The translations under genes were made by a program, and so were the position numbers. The notes under the pieces are model-generated. The model did not search any database and was not told the DNA's origin. It worked only from the letters and a program-made list of their open reading frames with translations. A stretch of DNA of 64,000 nt from Kordia jejudonensis (GTDB lineage: Bacteria; Bacteroidota; Bacteroidia; Flavobacteriales; Flavobacteriaceae): NCBI RefSeq assembly GCF_001005315.1, contig NZ_LBMG01000003.1:1-64000 (forward strand), in the 5' to 3' direction. Shown here one piece after another: positions 19,127-27,500 of this stretch (the first letter of the stretch is position 1; the number at the start of each line of letters is the position of its first letter).

Positions 19127-19144
19127 GTGGTCCCACTTGGGCTC
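19127..19144. repeat. attL: displaced tRNA 3' end
   Basis: 18 bases identical to 35573-35590. It matches the T-arm 3' half and acceptor end of the tRNA but is followed by unrelated sequence, so it is the chromosomal remnant left by integration. Confidence 0.85.
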
Positions 19145-19572
19145 TAGACATTGAAACTATCCTATTACAAATCAATTGTTTGTAAAACTTACAATTTTAA
19201 TGTGTGCCTAAAAGTGTGCCTTTTTGCCTAAAAGTTTAGGTCTTAAACTTCCCTATATTTAATGATATTTTACTTTTTTGAAAATATTATTTCATTTATT
19301 CCTGAATCTACCTTGTTACAAACCAGCTATGACTAGATCAAATAATTATCTTGAAAAAGTGTTTTAAAAGAATCTTCAAACTAATTTTAGCTATTAGGTA
19401 GTTATGCAGTAAGTTACCTCATTTTGACTAGAACAAAAGAGTATATTCATTTTACAGCTCTATACAAGCATTTTTCTTTCAGTTTTGGCTATAATATTAT
19501 ATGTGCATTTTTTCAATCTAGTCAAAATGACCACATTTTAGCCTTATTCACGCACTAGCACACTCAGTACTT
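19145..19572. other. Left end of the element, non-coding, repeat-rich
   Basis: 428 bases with no convincing ORF on either strand. It holds a GTGTGCCT-type tandem repeat (19202-19229) and three copies of TGACTAG: 19330-19336, 19435-19441 (within ATTTTGACTAG) and 19518-19524 on the reverse strand (CTAGTCAAAAT). A GTGTGCC...ATGCCTTTTT pair also lies near the other end (35449-35474). These are plausible integrase arm-type or excision-factor sites. Confidence 0.45.
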
Positions 19573-20010
19573 CTACAAAATATTTTTATTATCCTTAAAA
19601 CTATAAAAAGAGTCTTTTGTGACAATTAAATGATCTAGTAAAACTAAATCAACTAGTTCACAGGCTTCTTTAAGTTTTGAAGTTAAGTGTTTGTCAGACC
19701 TACTAGGAACTAACTTCCCTGATGGATGGTTGTGTAATAATACTATTGCAGAAGCATGCCCTTTTAATGCAATACTTAAAATGATTTTTATGTCTACATG
19801 ACTGCTTGCTACTCCACCTTTAGATAAATCATAAATTCCTAGTACTGCATTAGCCCTATTGAGTAGCATTATCTTCACTTCTTCTTGAAATTCAATGATA
19901 TTCATATCCCAATGAGCTAAAGCTACTTCATGTACTATTTTACTATTATTTACAGTGATACTCTTATCTTCATGATCTGAGTAAACCACTTTAATTTCTC
20001 GAACTTTCAT
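19573..20010 (-). CDS. RadC / JAB-domain protein
   Basis: 145 residues from the ATG giving MKVREIKVVYS; the longer frame to 20049 adds 13 unlikely residues over a hairpin. It has the MPN/JAB metalloprotease-like motif: LLHNHPSGKLVPSRSD (the HxH..S..D signature) and the ASSHVDIKIILSIALKGHA helix before it. RadC-like proteins are very common on Bacteroidota mobile elements; despite the name a DNA-repair role is unproven. The N-terminal HhH domain of full RadC is absent. It is the last gene of the element's minus-strand genes. Confidence 0.85.
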   Translation of the reverse strand: MKVREIKVVYSDHEDKSITVNNSKIVHEVALAHWDMNIIEFQEEVKIMLLNRANAVLGIYDLSKGGVASSHVDIKIILSIALKGHASAIVLLHNHPSGKLVPSRSDKHLTSKLKEACELVDLVLLDHLIVTKDSFYSFKDNKNIL

Positions 20011-20025
20011 AATTAAAAAATTAAA

Positions 20026-20080
20026 ACCTGTCCCAAAATGACTAGACACATATTTAGTGAAGTGTCAAAAAAGGACAGGT
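20026..20080 (-). terminator. Hairpin terminator between 131-aa gene and JAB gene
   Basis: Inverted repeat ACCTGTCC (20026-20033) / GGACAGGT (20073-20080) with an inner GACAC/GTGTC pair; on the minus strand it is followed by a T-rich run. It includes one TGACTAG motif (20039-20045). Confidence 0.5.
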
Positions 20081-20088
20081 AATTAAAA

Positions 20089-20484
20089 CTAGATAGCTTG
20101 TTGAGCTAATTGTGAAGCTCCATTTTGAGAGAATACAGAAGTATCTGCCATTAATTGGTTTATAGATTCATCTTGTTTGGCTTGCTCATTTTCTGGTACA
20201 AATACCCATCTGTGAGTAAGTACAAGTTCTTCTCCTGTTTCTTTAACCACGTAAGTGTATGGCTCTACTTCTTTCTTTACAATATTACCTTGCATCTCTG
20301 AGCCTATAAGAGCCTTGCAAGTTTTTTCATCAAATGTGCTTGTAACATAAGCCTTTTTAGCTGTAGCATAGAATTGCCCCGTTTCTTTACTTAAAGACAT
20401 TTCTACACCACCTTGTAATTCTAAAATAAAGAATGGAGTTCCATCCTCTTTTTCTCTTTGTTTAAATCCAATAATTCTAACCAT
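20089..20484 (-). CDS. Hypothetical element-encoded protein, 131 aa
   Basis: 131 residues. The N-terminal half is beta-rich (MVRIIGFKQREKEDGTPFFILELQGGVEM), followed by a basic-acidic mixed region and a Gln/Ser-rich tail (QNGASQLAQQAI). Its size, the beta-strand start and the polar tail are compatible with a small single-stranded-DNA-binding or recombination accessory protein, and the element also encodes a Sak4-like ATPase; this is inference, and no OB-fold signature is certain. It lies upstream of the JAB gene on the same strand. Confidence 0.6.
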   Translation of the reverse strand: MVRIIGFKQREKEDGTPFFILELQGGVEMSLSKETGQFYATAKKAYVTSTFDEKTCKALIGSEMQGNIVKKEVEPYTYVVKETGEELVLTHRWVFVPENEQAKQDESINQLMADTSVFSQNGASQLAQQAI

Positions 20485-20985
20485 TGTATAAATATTTTGA
20501 GTTGATAAAACCTAAATACTTATTTCAATAAATAACCACCTCAACTATCACCTTGAATGGAATACTATTAAAATAATTTTAGGCACAGATTTGATTCATC
20601 TGCAAAAATTAGCAAGGGTATTTAGTGCGGACTGATTGAGTTTGAGTGAGGGGTTGAACTACAAATTAAGCTCAATAAGTATCTTAAATGTTCTAGTCAA
20701 AGAAATGAAGTCTACAGAATAAAATTATGTCAACTTGAAATCTTCACTACACTACAACTCAAAAAGTTTATAAAAATTCAACTTTTATATATACTGCTTA
20801 AAAAAAATAAATTCTCTGTCAGATTGGAGTGGGGAGTTTGAAATTTGAAACACTAAGGGGTGTTTTATGTAAGGTGGTTTGGACACACATAATTGTTATT
20901 CAATTTTTTTATAAAAAAACACATATAAGCTTGCTAATAATTATAATATTTTTGATATTAGAGTAATTAATTTTGTAATCCAATT
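20485..20985 (+). promoter_or_regulatory. 501-bp non-coding leader before the defence operon
   Basis: Between divergent genes; every ATG I followed stops within a few codons. It contains a CTAGTCA copy (20693-20699), an AT-rich palindrome TTTTTTATAAAAAA near 20910-20925, and TAATTTTG at 20968-20975 that fits the -7 box TAnnTTTG, only 10 nt before the methyltransferase ATG. A TTTG at 20951-20954 is too close to be a normal -33 box. Transcription may start very near the ATG. A structured RNA is possible but not shown. Confidence 0.35.
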
Positions 20986-22221
20986 ATGACTAATTTTATA
21001 GATTTATTTTCAGGAGCAGGTGGTTTATCAGAAGGCTTTATGAGGGCTGGATTCAATCCAATTGCACATGTGGAAATGAACAAAGATGCTTGTGATACCC
21101 TAAAAACAAGAACTGCTTACCATTACCTAAAGGATAATAATAGCATAGAAACATACCACAAATACTTAAAAAAGAAAATAACTAGAGAAGAGTTTTGGAA
21201 TTCAGTACCTCGAAATTTAATTGACTCAGTTATCAATACTGAAATCTCAAAAAAAACTCTCAATCCAATATTTGAACAAATAGATTCTTCATTAGGAGAT
21301 AAGAATGTAGATTTAATTATTGGAGGTCCACCATGTCAAGCTTATTCAATTGTAGGAAGAGCTAGAGACCCAAAAGGAATGGTTGACGACCCAAGAAATC
21401 ACCTTTACAAGCATTATGTAGGCTTTTTAAAAAAGTATGAACCTAAAATGTTTGTGTTTGAAAATGTCCCTGGTATTCTATCTGCTAGTAATGGCTCTTT
21501 TTTAAAAAAGATTTTCAGTGCAATTGATAGAGCAGGTTATAAAATAGAAATTCCATCAACAAAACATCTTAACTCAAAAAACTTTAATGTCCTACAGGAC
21601 AGGAAAAGAGTTATAATGATAGGTTGGAAAAAAGGTTCTAAGTTCAAGTATCCTGATTTTGAAGAAAAGCCAATTGAATATAATCTCGGGAAGAGTTTGT
21701 TTTCTGATTTACCTAAACTAAAACATGGAGAAGGCTCTTTAGGTGTTGTTAAGTATGCCAAACCAGTAACTGATTACTTACAGGAAACAGGTATCAGAAA
21801 TGGAATTGATTTTACTACTCAGCATATTGCTAGACCCCATAATGAGACGGATTTAGAGATTTACAGAATAGCGGTTAACTTACTTCTTAAAAAAGGCAAA
21901 AGATTAAACTACGCTGATTTACCTAAAAGACTAATTAAGCATAAAAACACAACTTCATTTACAAACAGATTTCAAGTTGTAAACCCTAATGGCATATCAA
22001 ATACTGTAGTTGCACATATAGCTATGGATGGTCATTATTATATTCATCCAGATATCAAACAAAATAGGTCTATCTCACTAAGAGAGGCTGCTAGGCTTCA
22101 ATCATTCCCTGATGATTTCTTTTTTGAAGGTAGTAGGACTGCTGCATTTAAACAAATTGGTAATGCAGTACCTCCATTAATGGCTGAGGGTATTGCTCAT
22201 AAAATCAAGGAAATGCTCTAG
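20986..22221 (+). CDS. C5 cytosine DNA methyltransferase
   Basis: 411 residues with the ordered motifs of Dcm-type enzymes: motif I DLFSGAGGLSEGF (about 6-18, SAM binding), motif IV GGPPCQAYS (113-121, catalytic C117), motif VI FENV (158-161), motif VIII QDRKRVIMIG, and motifs IX-X ending QIGNAVPPLMAEGI. It transfers a methyl group to cytosine C5 in a specific DNA site. The insertion between motifs I and IV (about 40-105) is longer than in small enzymes. It is first in a five-gene operon; the next ATG is 1 nt after its stop. It likely marks self DNA for the system encoded downstream. Confidence 0.93.
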   Translation: MTNFIDLFSGAGGLSEGFMRAGFNPIAHVEMNKDACDTLKTRTAYHYLKDNNSIETYHKYLKKKITREEFWNSVPRNLIDSVINTEISKKTLNPIFEQIDSSLGDKNVDLIIGGPPCQAYSIVGRARDPKGMVDDPRNHLYKHYVGFLKKYEPKMFVFENVPGILSASNGSFLKKIFSAIDRAGYKIEIPSTKHLNSKNFNVLQDRKRVIMIGWKKGSKFKYPDFEEKPIEYNLGKSLFSDLPKLKHGEGSLGVVKYAKPVTDYLQETGIRNGIDFTTQHIARPHNETDLEIYRIAVNLLLKKGKRLNYADLPKRLIKHKNTTSFTNRFQVVNPNGISNTVVAHIAMDGHYYIHPDIKQNRSISLREAARLQSFPDDFFFEGSRTAAFKQIGNAVPPLMAEGIAHKIKEML

Positions 22222-22222
22222 T

Positions 22223-23692
22223 ATGGATGAATATAGAGCTGAAAATGCAAGACCTAACCCAAAATCAACAATAAATTCTTATAGAAGTTTTGGCTATAAT
22301 TTATCTACAGCTATTGCAGATATTGTGGATAATAGTATTTCTGCAAATGCAGACTTAGTAGAAGTAGACTATAAATGGGAAGGAAAAAAGTCATTCATCT
22401 CTATCATTGACAATGGCAATGGGATGAACCTGGAAGAGCTTATTGAAGCAATGACTCCCGGAAGCAAAGACCCTGAAGAAATTAGAAGCGAAAATGACTT
22501 AGGTAGATTTGGCATGGGACTTAAAACAGCTTCATTCTCTCAATGCAAACGACTTACTGTAATAACAAAAAAGAAAGGCTATAAAACAATAAAGAGGTGT
22601 TGGGATATTGACTACATCAATCAAGTTGAAGAATGGGTTTTATTAGATTATATTTCAGACTCAAGCTTTATAGAACTTCTAGACAAGTTTGATTCTGGAA
22701 CATTAGTATTATGGGAAAATCTAGACAGAATTGTTGGGGATGCTCAGAATAATAATGAAAGTGTAAAAAATGCTTTCTATCAAGAAATGTCTATTGTTAA
22801 AGAGCATCTTGGACTTGTTTTCCATAGATTCATTGAAAACTCTCGCCTAATCCTGAGCTCCAACTCTTATTCTATTGAGGCTTGGAATCCATTCCTTTAT
22901 AATCTTACTACTAAACCAGAGATGGGGCAACCTGAAAGATTAAGTAATAATGTTGAAGTAACATATTACATCCTACCCCATATGTCAAGAATATCACATG
23001 ACGAGTATGAAAAATCTGGAGGACCTCTAGGCTGGTTCAATCAACAAGGCTTTTATATCTATAGAGGAGATAGGCTTTTAGTATCAGGAGACTGGTTAGG
23101 ACTTGAAAAGAAAAGAGACTATTCCAAATTAGCTAGAATTGCTGTAAACTTTCCAAATACTGGAGATTTTGATTGGAATTTGGATATAAAAAAATCTACA
23201 GCAACACCTCCTATCGAAATACGTAGAGAATTATCTCGAATAGCTAAAATCGCTATTAAAAAGTCTGCTAAGATTTATAATTGGAGAGGGCAGAAATCTA
23301 TTTCACAAATCGGTAGTGAAAATAACTTGGAAAAGCTCTGGAAAGACACTACAAATAGGGAAGGAATTAAAAAATATCAGATAAATAGAAAACATCCAAT
23401 AGTAGTTCAAGCTCTAGAGATAGAAGGTTCAAAGAAGATTTTTTCCAAAACACTTAAGCTAATAGAAAGTAATATACCTATTGAACTTATTCTTTACAAT
23501 CAAAATGAAGACCCTTCTCATCATGAATTAGAAAAAATATCTGAAACTCCAGATGATGCTTTAATTCAGTTAGCTATTGATTTGTTTAAAATAAATATAG
23601 AAAATGGCATACCTGAGTCACTAGCAAAACAGCAAATAATGAACTCTGTACCTTTCAACCTTTTCCCACTAATAAACGACTATTTAAAATGA
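22223..23692 (+). CDS. MORC/MutL-like GHKL ATPase
   Basis: 489 residues from the ATG just after the methyltransferase stop; an upstream TTG-type start at 22193 would overlap that gene. The N-terminal ATPase has the three GHKL motifs: IADIVDNSISANA (31-43), DNGNGM (63-68) and GRFGMGLKTASF (94-105), followed by an S5-fold region. The C-terminal third is charged and helical and not recognised. MORC-like ATPases next to a methyltransferase, Z1 helicase and nuclease were described computationally by Iyer, Abhiman and Aravind (2008) as restriction-modification-type systems. It may act as an ATP-gated DNA clamp; that is inference. Its end overlaps the Z1 gene by 4 nt. Confidence 0.88.
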   Translation: MDEYRAENARPNPKSTINSYRSFGYNLSTAIADIVDNSISANADLVEVDYKWEGKKSFISIIDNGNGMNLEELIEAMTPGSKDPEEIRSENDLGRFGMGLKTASFSQCKRLTVITKKKGYKTIKRCWDIDYINQVEEWVLLDYISDSSFIELLDKFDSGTLVLWENLDRIVGDAQNNNESVKNAFYQEMSIVKEHLGLVFHRFIENSRLILSSNSYSIEAWNPFLYNLTTKPEMGQPERLSNNVEVTYYILPHMSRISHDEYEKSGGPLGWFNQQGFYIYRGDRLLVSGDWLGLEKKRDYSKLARIAVNFPNTGDFDWNLDIKKSTATPPIEIRRELSRIAKIAIKKSAKIYNWRGQKSISQIGSENNLEKLWKDTTNREGIKKYQINRKHPIVVQALEIEGSKKIFSKTLKLIESNIPIELILYNQNEDPSHHELEKISETPDDALIQLAIDLFKINIENGIPESLAKQQIMNSVPFNLFPLINDYLK

Positions 23693-26517
23693 GTAACATA
23701 AACGAAACTGCTAGAATGATTGCTCATTCTTTATTAGACCACGAGAAAAAAAATGCAGAAATAACAGAGGAAGTAATCCTTTCAATAATAGAGAAAGTAT
23801 CTGCAATAGATATTATACCTGGTCAAAAAATTAATAAAGAAGATTTATTTGAAGTTTTAATGTCTGATTTAAGTATTGGACAAGGCTCAATTACTTCAAT
23901 GACAGATGATATTGAACCTTGGCTAAATGATGAAAAAGCAAATATCGATTTTGAACTTTGGAACAGGTATAAACTATATTTAAAAGAAAAAGATAAGTCT
24001 TTTCCAATACCATCACTTGATGACTTTACTGATAAGATTCTGGATAAATGCGTTAATCCTAAACAGAAAGGTTCTTGGGATAGAAGAGGAATGGTAGTAG
24101 GACATGTTCAGTCTGGGAAAACCTCAAACTATGTTGGGCTAATTAATAAAGCTACTGATGCAGGTTATAAATTAATCATTGTTATTGCAGGGACAATAAG
24201 CTCTCTTAGAAGACAGACTCAAGAAAGGATTGATTCTGGGTATATAGGTAGGAATAGCTCCTTATACCTAAGAAATAAGGGAGAAAACCGAATTAAAGGT
24301 GTTGGAAAGTATAAGGTCAGGACAGATATATATCCTTTAACTTCCTCATATTATCTTAAAGGAGATGAAGGTGATTTTAGCACAAAACAATTACATAATT
24401 CTAACATACCAATAGGTAAAAACCCTGTTGTATTTGTCATAAAGAAAAACAAAACTATTCTTGAAAACTTAATAGACTGGTTGTCACACAATGAAGATAT
24501 TAAGACAATTGAAGGTCGGAAAAAATTGATGAATATACCTGCATTAATTATTGATGATGAATCAGATTATGCCTCAGTAAATACAACTAAAGATATTAAT
24601 GAAGTTAAGACAATAAATAAGCTAATAAGAGTCTTACTTAACTTGTTTGACCAAAATACATTTATTGGCTACACAGCTACACCTTATGCTAACTTATTTA
24701 TCTCTCAAGAATATAATGAAGACTTAACTACTTATGTTAAAGGCAAAGAATACTTCATTGGAGATGATTTATTTCCTAAGCATTTTATTGTCAATATTAA
24801 AGCCGCTAAAAACTATATAGGAGCTTCTACGTTATTTGGGCTAGAAGACCCTAATTCTGAAGAAAGCAGAGAGCCATTAGACATTTTTAGACCAATTTAT
24901 AGTGAAGAATATAATCCACCACTTTTTGAAAAAATAAATAAGCATAATAAAGACGATTTACCTGAACATCTTCCAAATAGTCTGAAGTATGCAATCAAAT
25001 CTTATATTCTTACTTGTGCAATTAGAAGACTTAGAGGGCATGAAAAAAAGCACAATTCAATGCTTATTCACGTTGCTTTATATGTTAAATGGATAGACAG
25101 AGTGTCTCTGCTTGTCAACGAATTAATAAAAGAGTTTACCAATAATATTGAGGCTAATGATGCTGAGTTCATTGAAGACATGAGAAACATCTTTGAATCT
25201 GACTTCAAACCAACTACTGAAAATGTTTTAGAAAATCTAAGGTATAAAGACAATAGGATTAAATCTCATACTTGGGAGGAAGTAAAACAAGAAATTAGAA
25301 CAGCTATTAAAAAGTTTGATGTTAGAGCTGTACATGGTACTACTTCATTATCAAAAATAGATTACCACAACATCTCCAACATAGACTACGACAGACATGA
25401 AAACGGCTTATCTGTAATTGCCATAGGTGGAGGTAAACTGTCAAGAGGAATTACCCTTGAAGGTCTTTCTGTTAGTTATTATTTGAGAACTACTAAAATG
25501 TATGATTCACTTATGCAAATGGGAAGATGGTTTGGATATAGACCAGGTTACGTTGATTTATGCAGACTTTTTACTAATAATAGAATCTTTGACTGGTTTA
25601 ACCATATCACAATGGCTACTGAGGAAATGAGAAATGATTTTGACATTATGAGTTCTCAAAACCTAAAGCCTAAAGATTTTAAATTAAAAGTTAGAAACCA
25701 CCATGGTCTATTGGCTGTAACAAGTGCTTCTAAATTATATTGGTCTACTAATATAAAAATTTCATTTTCTGGCACTAATCTTCAAACCTATCTTTTAAAC
25801 AAAGACTTTGACTCTATAAAAAATAACTTCAAACAATTACAGGCTTTAACCAAAAGGTTGAGTAATGCTAAAACAGTTGATAAAAGAGGAAAATTGAGAT
25901 ATTTAATCTTTAATGATGTGAGCACAGAACCTCTAACAGAATTTATAAATGGATTCAGTGTAGACACACCTCATATAAACAAGCAAGTAATAACAGACTA
26001 TATTGTATTACAAAAAGCTAAAAAGAGTGTAAAAGAGTGGACTATATGTATAGTTTCTAATACAGATAAAGAAGTAGGTTTTTATATAAATGAAGATGAT
26101 AGGAAAAACAGAAAAAAAACTAAAGGTCTTTCCACGCAGTACACTTTAATCTCTGAAGGGAAAACTCATGATATGACTTGTAGTATAAGAAACCAGACTG
26201 AACCATCTGAGCAATATAAAATAACAAAAAATCAAATTGATGACTTAGTTGATAGACAAGTTGATTTAGAAAAACAAGATTTAGGGTCATACAGTTCAAT
26301 TAAGCAACAAAGAAAAATAGAAAGAAAAGGATTGCTTTTAATTTATGGGTTAGATGAAAGAGGGACAAGTGATTTGACAAACAATATGCCTGTAGTTGGT
26401 TATAGTATTTATTTTCCTGAAATAGATAACGAAACCAAAACATCTTATACGGCTACAATCTTTGATGATTTTGACGAAGAAGTTATGCCTGAAGAGGTAA
26501 ACCATAAAAGCGAATAA
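23689..26517 (+). CDS. Z1-domain superfamily II helicase-like ATPase
   Basis: 942 residues. Walker A GHVQSGKT (138-145), a DEAD-box-like LIIDDESDYAS (about 287-296), motif III-like GYTATPYANLF (328-338) and, in the second RecA domain, GGGKLSRGITLEGLS followed by QMGRWFGYRPGYVDLCR (motifs V/VI with the arginine finger). The Z1 domain sits across the second helicase lobe. It is expected to hydrolyse ATP and translocate on or remodel DNA in the defence complex. The ATG overlaps the MORC stop (ATGA) and the next gene begins 2 nt after its stop, so the subunits are probably made in fixed ratio. Confidence 0.9.
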   Translation: MSNINETARMIAHSLLDHEKKNAEITEEVILSIIEKVSAIDIIPGQKINKEDLFEVLMSDLSIGQGSITSMTDDIEPWLNDEKANIDFELWNRYKLYLKEKDKSFPIPSLDDFTDKILDKCVNPKQKGSWDRRGMVVGHVQSGKTSNYVGLINKATDAGYKLIIVIAGTISSLRRQTQERIDSGYIGRNSSLYLRNKGENRIKGVGKYKVRTDIYPLTSSYYLKGDEGDFSTKQLHNSNIPIGKNPVVFVIKKNKTILENLIDWLSHNEDIKTIEGRKKLMNIPALIIDDESDYASVNTTKDINEVKTINKLIRVLLNLFDQNTFIGYTATPYANLFISQEYNEDLTTYVKGKEYFIGDDLFPKHFIVNIKAAKNYIGASTLFGLEDPNSEESREPLDIFRPIYSEEYNPPLFEKINKHNKDDLPEHLPNSLKYAIKSYILTCAIRRLRGHEKKHNSMLIHVALYVKWIDRVSLLVNELIKEFTNNIEANDAEFIEDMRNIFESDFKPTTENVLENLRYKDNRIKSHTWEEVKQEIRTAIKKFDVRAVHGTTSLSKIDYHNISNIDYDRHENGLSVIAIGGGKLSRGITLEGLSVSYYLRTTKMYDSLMQMGRWFGYRPGYVDLCRLFTNNRIFDWFNHITMATEEMRNDFDIMSSQNLKPKDFKLKVRNHHGLLAVTSASKLYWSTNIKISFSGTNLQTYLLNKDFDSIKNNFKQLQALTKRLSNAKTVDKRGKLRYLIFNDVSTEPLTEFINGFSVDTPHINKQVITDYIVLQKAKKSVKEWTICIVSNTDKEVGFYINEDDRKNRKKTKGLSTQYTLISEGKTHDMTCSIRNQTEPSEQYKITKNQIDDLVDRQVDLEKQDLGSYSSIKQQRKIERKGLLLIYGLDERGTSDLTNNMPVVGYSIYFPEIDNETKTSYTATIFDDFDEEVMPEEVNHKSE

Positions 26518-26519
26518 CT

Positions 26520-27500
26520 ATGTTAGATTTAAAATCAATTTGGGAATTGCAAAAGCCTTCAAAAGATGAATTAATAATAAAGACTAGAATTGATATACTA
26601 CCTCAATTCAATTGCTTTGCAGCTACAAATCATCTAACAGGGAATCATCTATATCTAATGGAGGTATCCTCACATACTATAATTCCTGAATTTAAAAATT
26701 CAAGTTTTAAAGGTGTTAGAATAGATATATTTGACCTTGATGACAGTAAAGAGTTAAATATATATTTAATTGATAATGAGCTTAAAGACATATTTAGCCT
26801 ATTTGTTGAAAATATTATTGAGGAAATTACAAATGTACCAACAGAAAATGAAGCAATTACAATTACATCAAACGTCATTCAAAAATGGAAAAAGCTATTT
26901 GACAAACTAAATACCCAAGGGTTGACACTAGAGCAACAAAAAGGGCTTTTAGGTGAACTTTTATTTCTAAATGAGTTAATTGACAGTAATATTAACCCAG
27001 ACTACCTTTTAAACTGCTGGACTGGTCCTGATTATGAAGATAAAGATTTTACTCTTGGAGCAACTTGTTTTGAAATCAAATTCACCACATCTAAACTGCC
27101 TAGAATTAAAATCACTAGTGAACGACAACTAGATACTTCTAATGTTGAAAATCTCTTTTTAAATAATTACGCATCTGAAACATTAAAGGAAAACGGTATT
27201 TCACTTAATTCTGCTGTAGATATTATTCGTGACAAAATATCTAATAACTCAGCTACTCTAAAGTACTTTAATGAAAAACTTGAATCAGCAGAATATTATG
27301 ATGAAGATAGAGATAATTACAATGCTCAATATGGAGTAAAATCAAGGTCTTTATATCAAGTCAATGATTCTTTCCCAAAACTAACTACTGATAGCCTACC
27401 TCAAGGAATTTATAACACCTCTTATTACATTGAAAATTCCGCTATTGAAGAATATAGAGTTGATTTTGATACAATAATTAATGAAGTAAAGAATGAATAG
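26520..27500 (+). CDS. PD-(D/E)XK motif nuclease-like protein
   Basis: 326 residues. The conserved core is GLLGELLFLNEL (142-153, with E146), then CWTGPDYEDKDF (166-177, candidate D176) and CFEIKFTTS (183-191, E185-x-K187): the E...D...ExK pattern of the restriction-endonuclease-like fold. This family (DUF4420-type) occurs with Z1 helicases and MORC ATPases. It is the likely DNA-cleaving subunit of the operon. The frame overlaps the AIPR gene by 8 nt. Metal dependence and cleavage site are not predictable. Confidence 0.85.
   Translation: MLDLKSIWELQKPSKDELIIKTRIDILPQFNCFAATNHLTGNHLYLMEVSSHTIIPEFKNSSFKGVRIDIFDLDDSKELNIYLIDNELKDIFSLFVENIIEEITNVPTENEAITITSNVIQKWKKLFDKLNTQGLTLEQQKGLLGELLFLNELIDSNINPDYLLNCWTGPDYEDKDFTLGATCFEIKFTTSKLPRIKITSERQLDTSNVENLFLNNYASETLKENGISLNSAVDIIRDKISNNSATLKYFNEKLESAEYYDEDRDNYNAQYGVKSRSLYQVNDSFPKLTTDSLPQGIYNTSYYIENSAIEEYRVDFDTIINEVKNE

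Noticed and set aside
19127-19144. A second tRNA gene at the left end of the element.
   Set aside because: Only the last 18 bases match; there is no anticodon arm, D-arm or 5' half. It is the displaced 3' end (attL).
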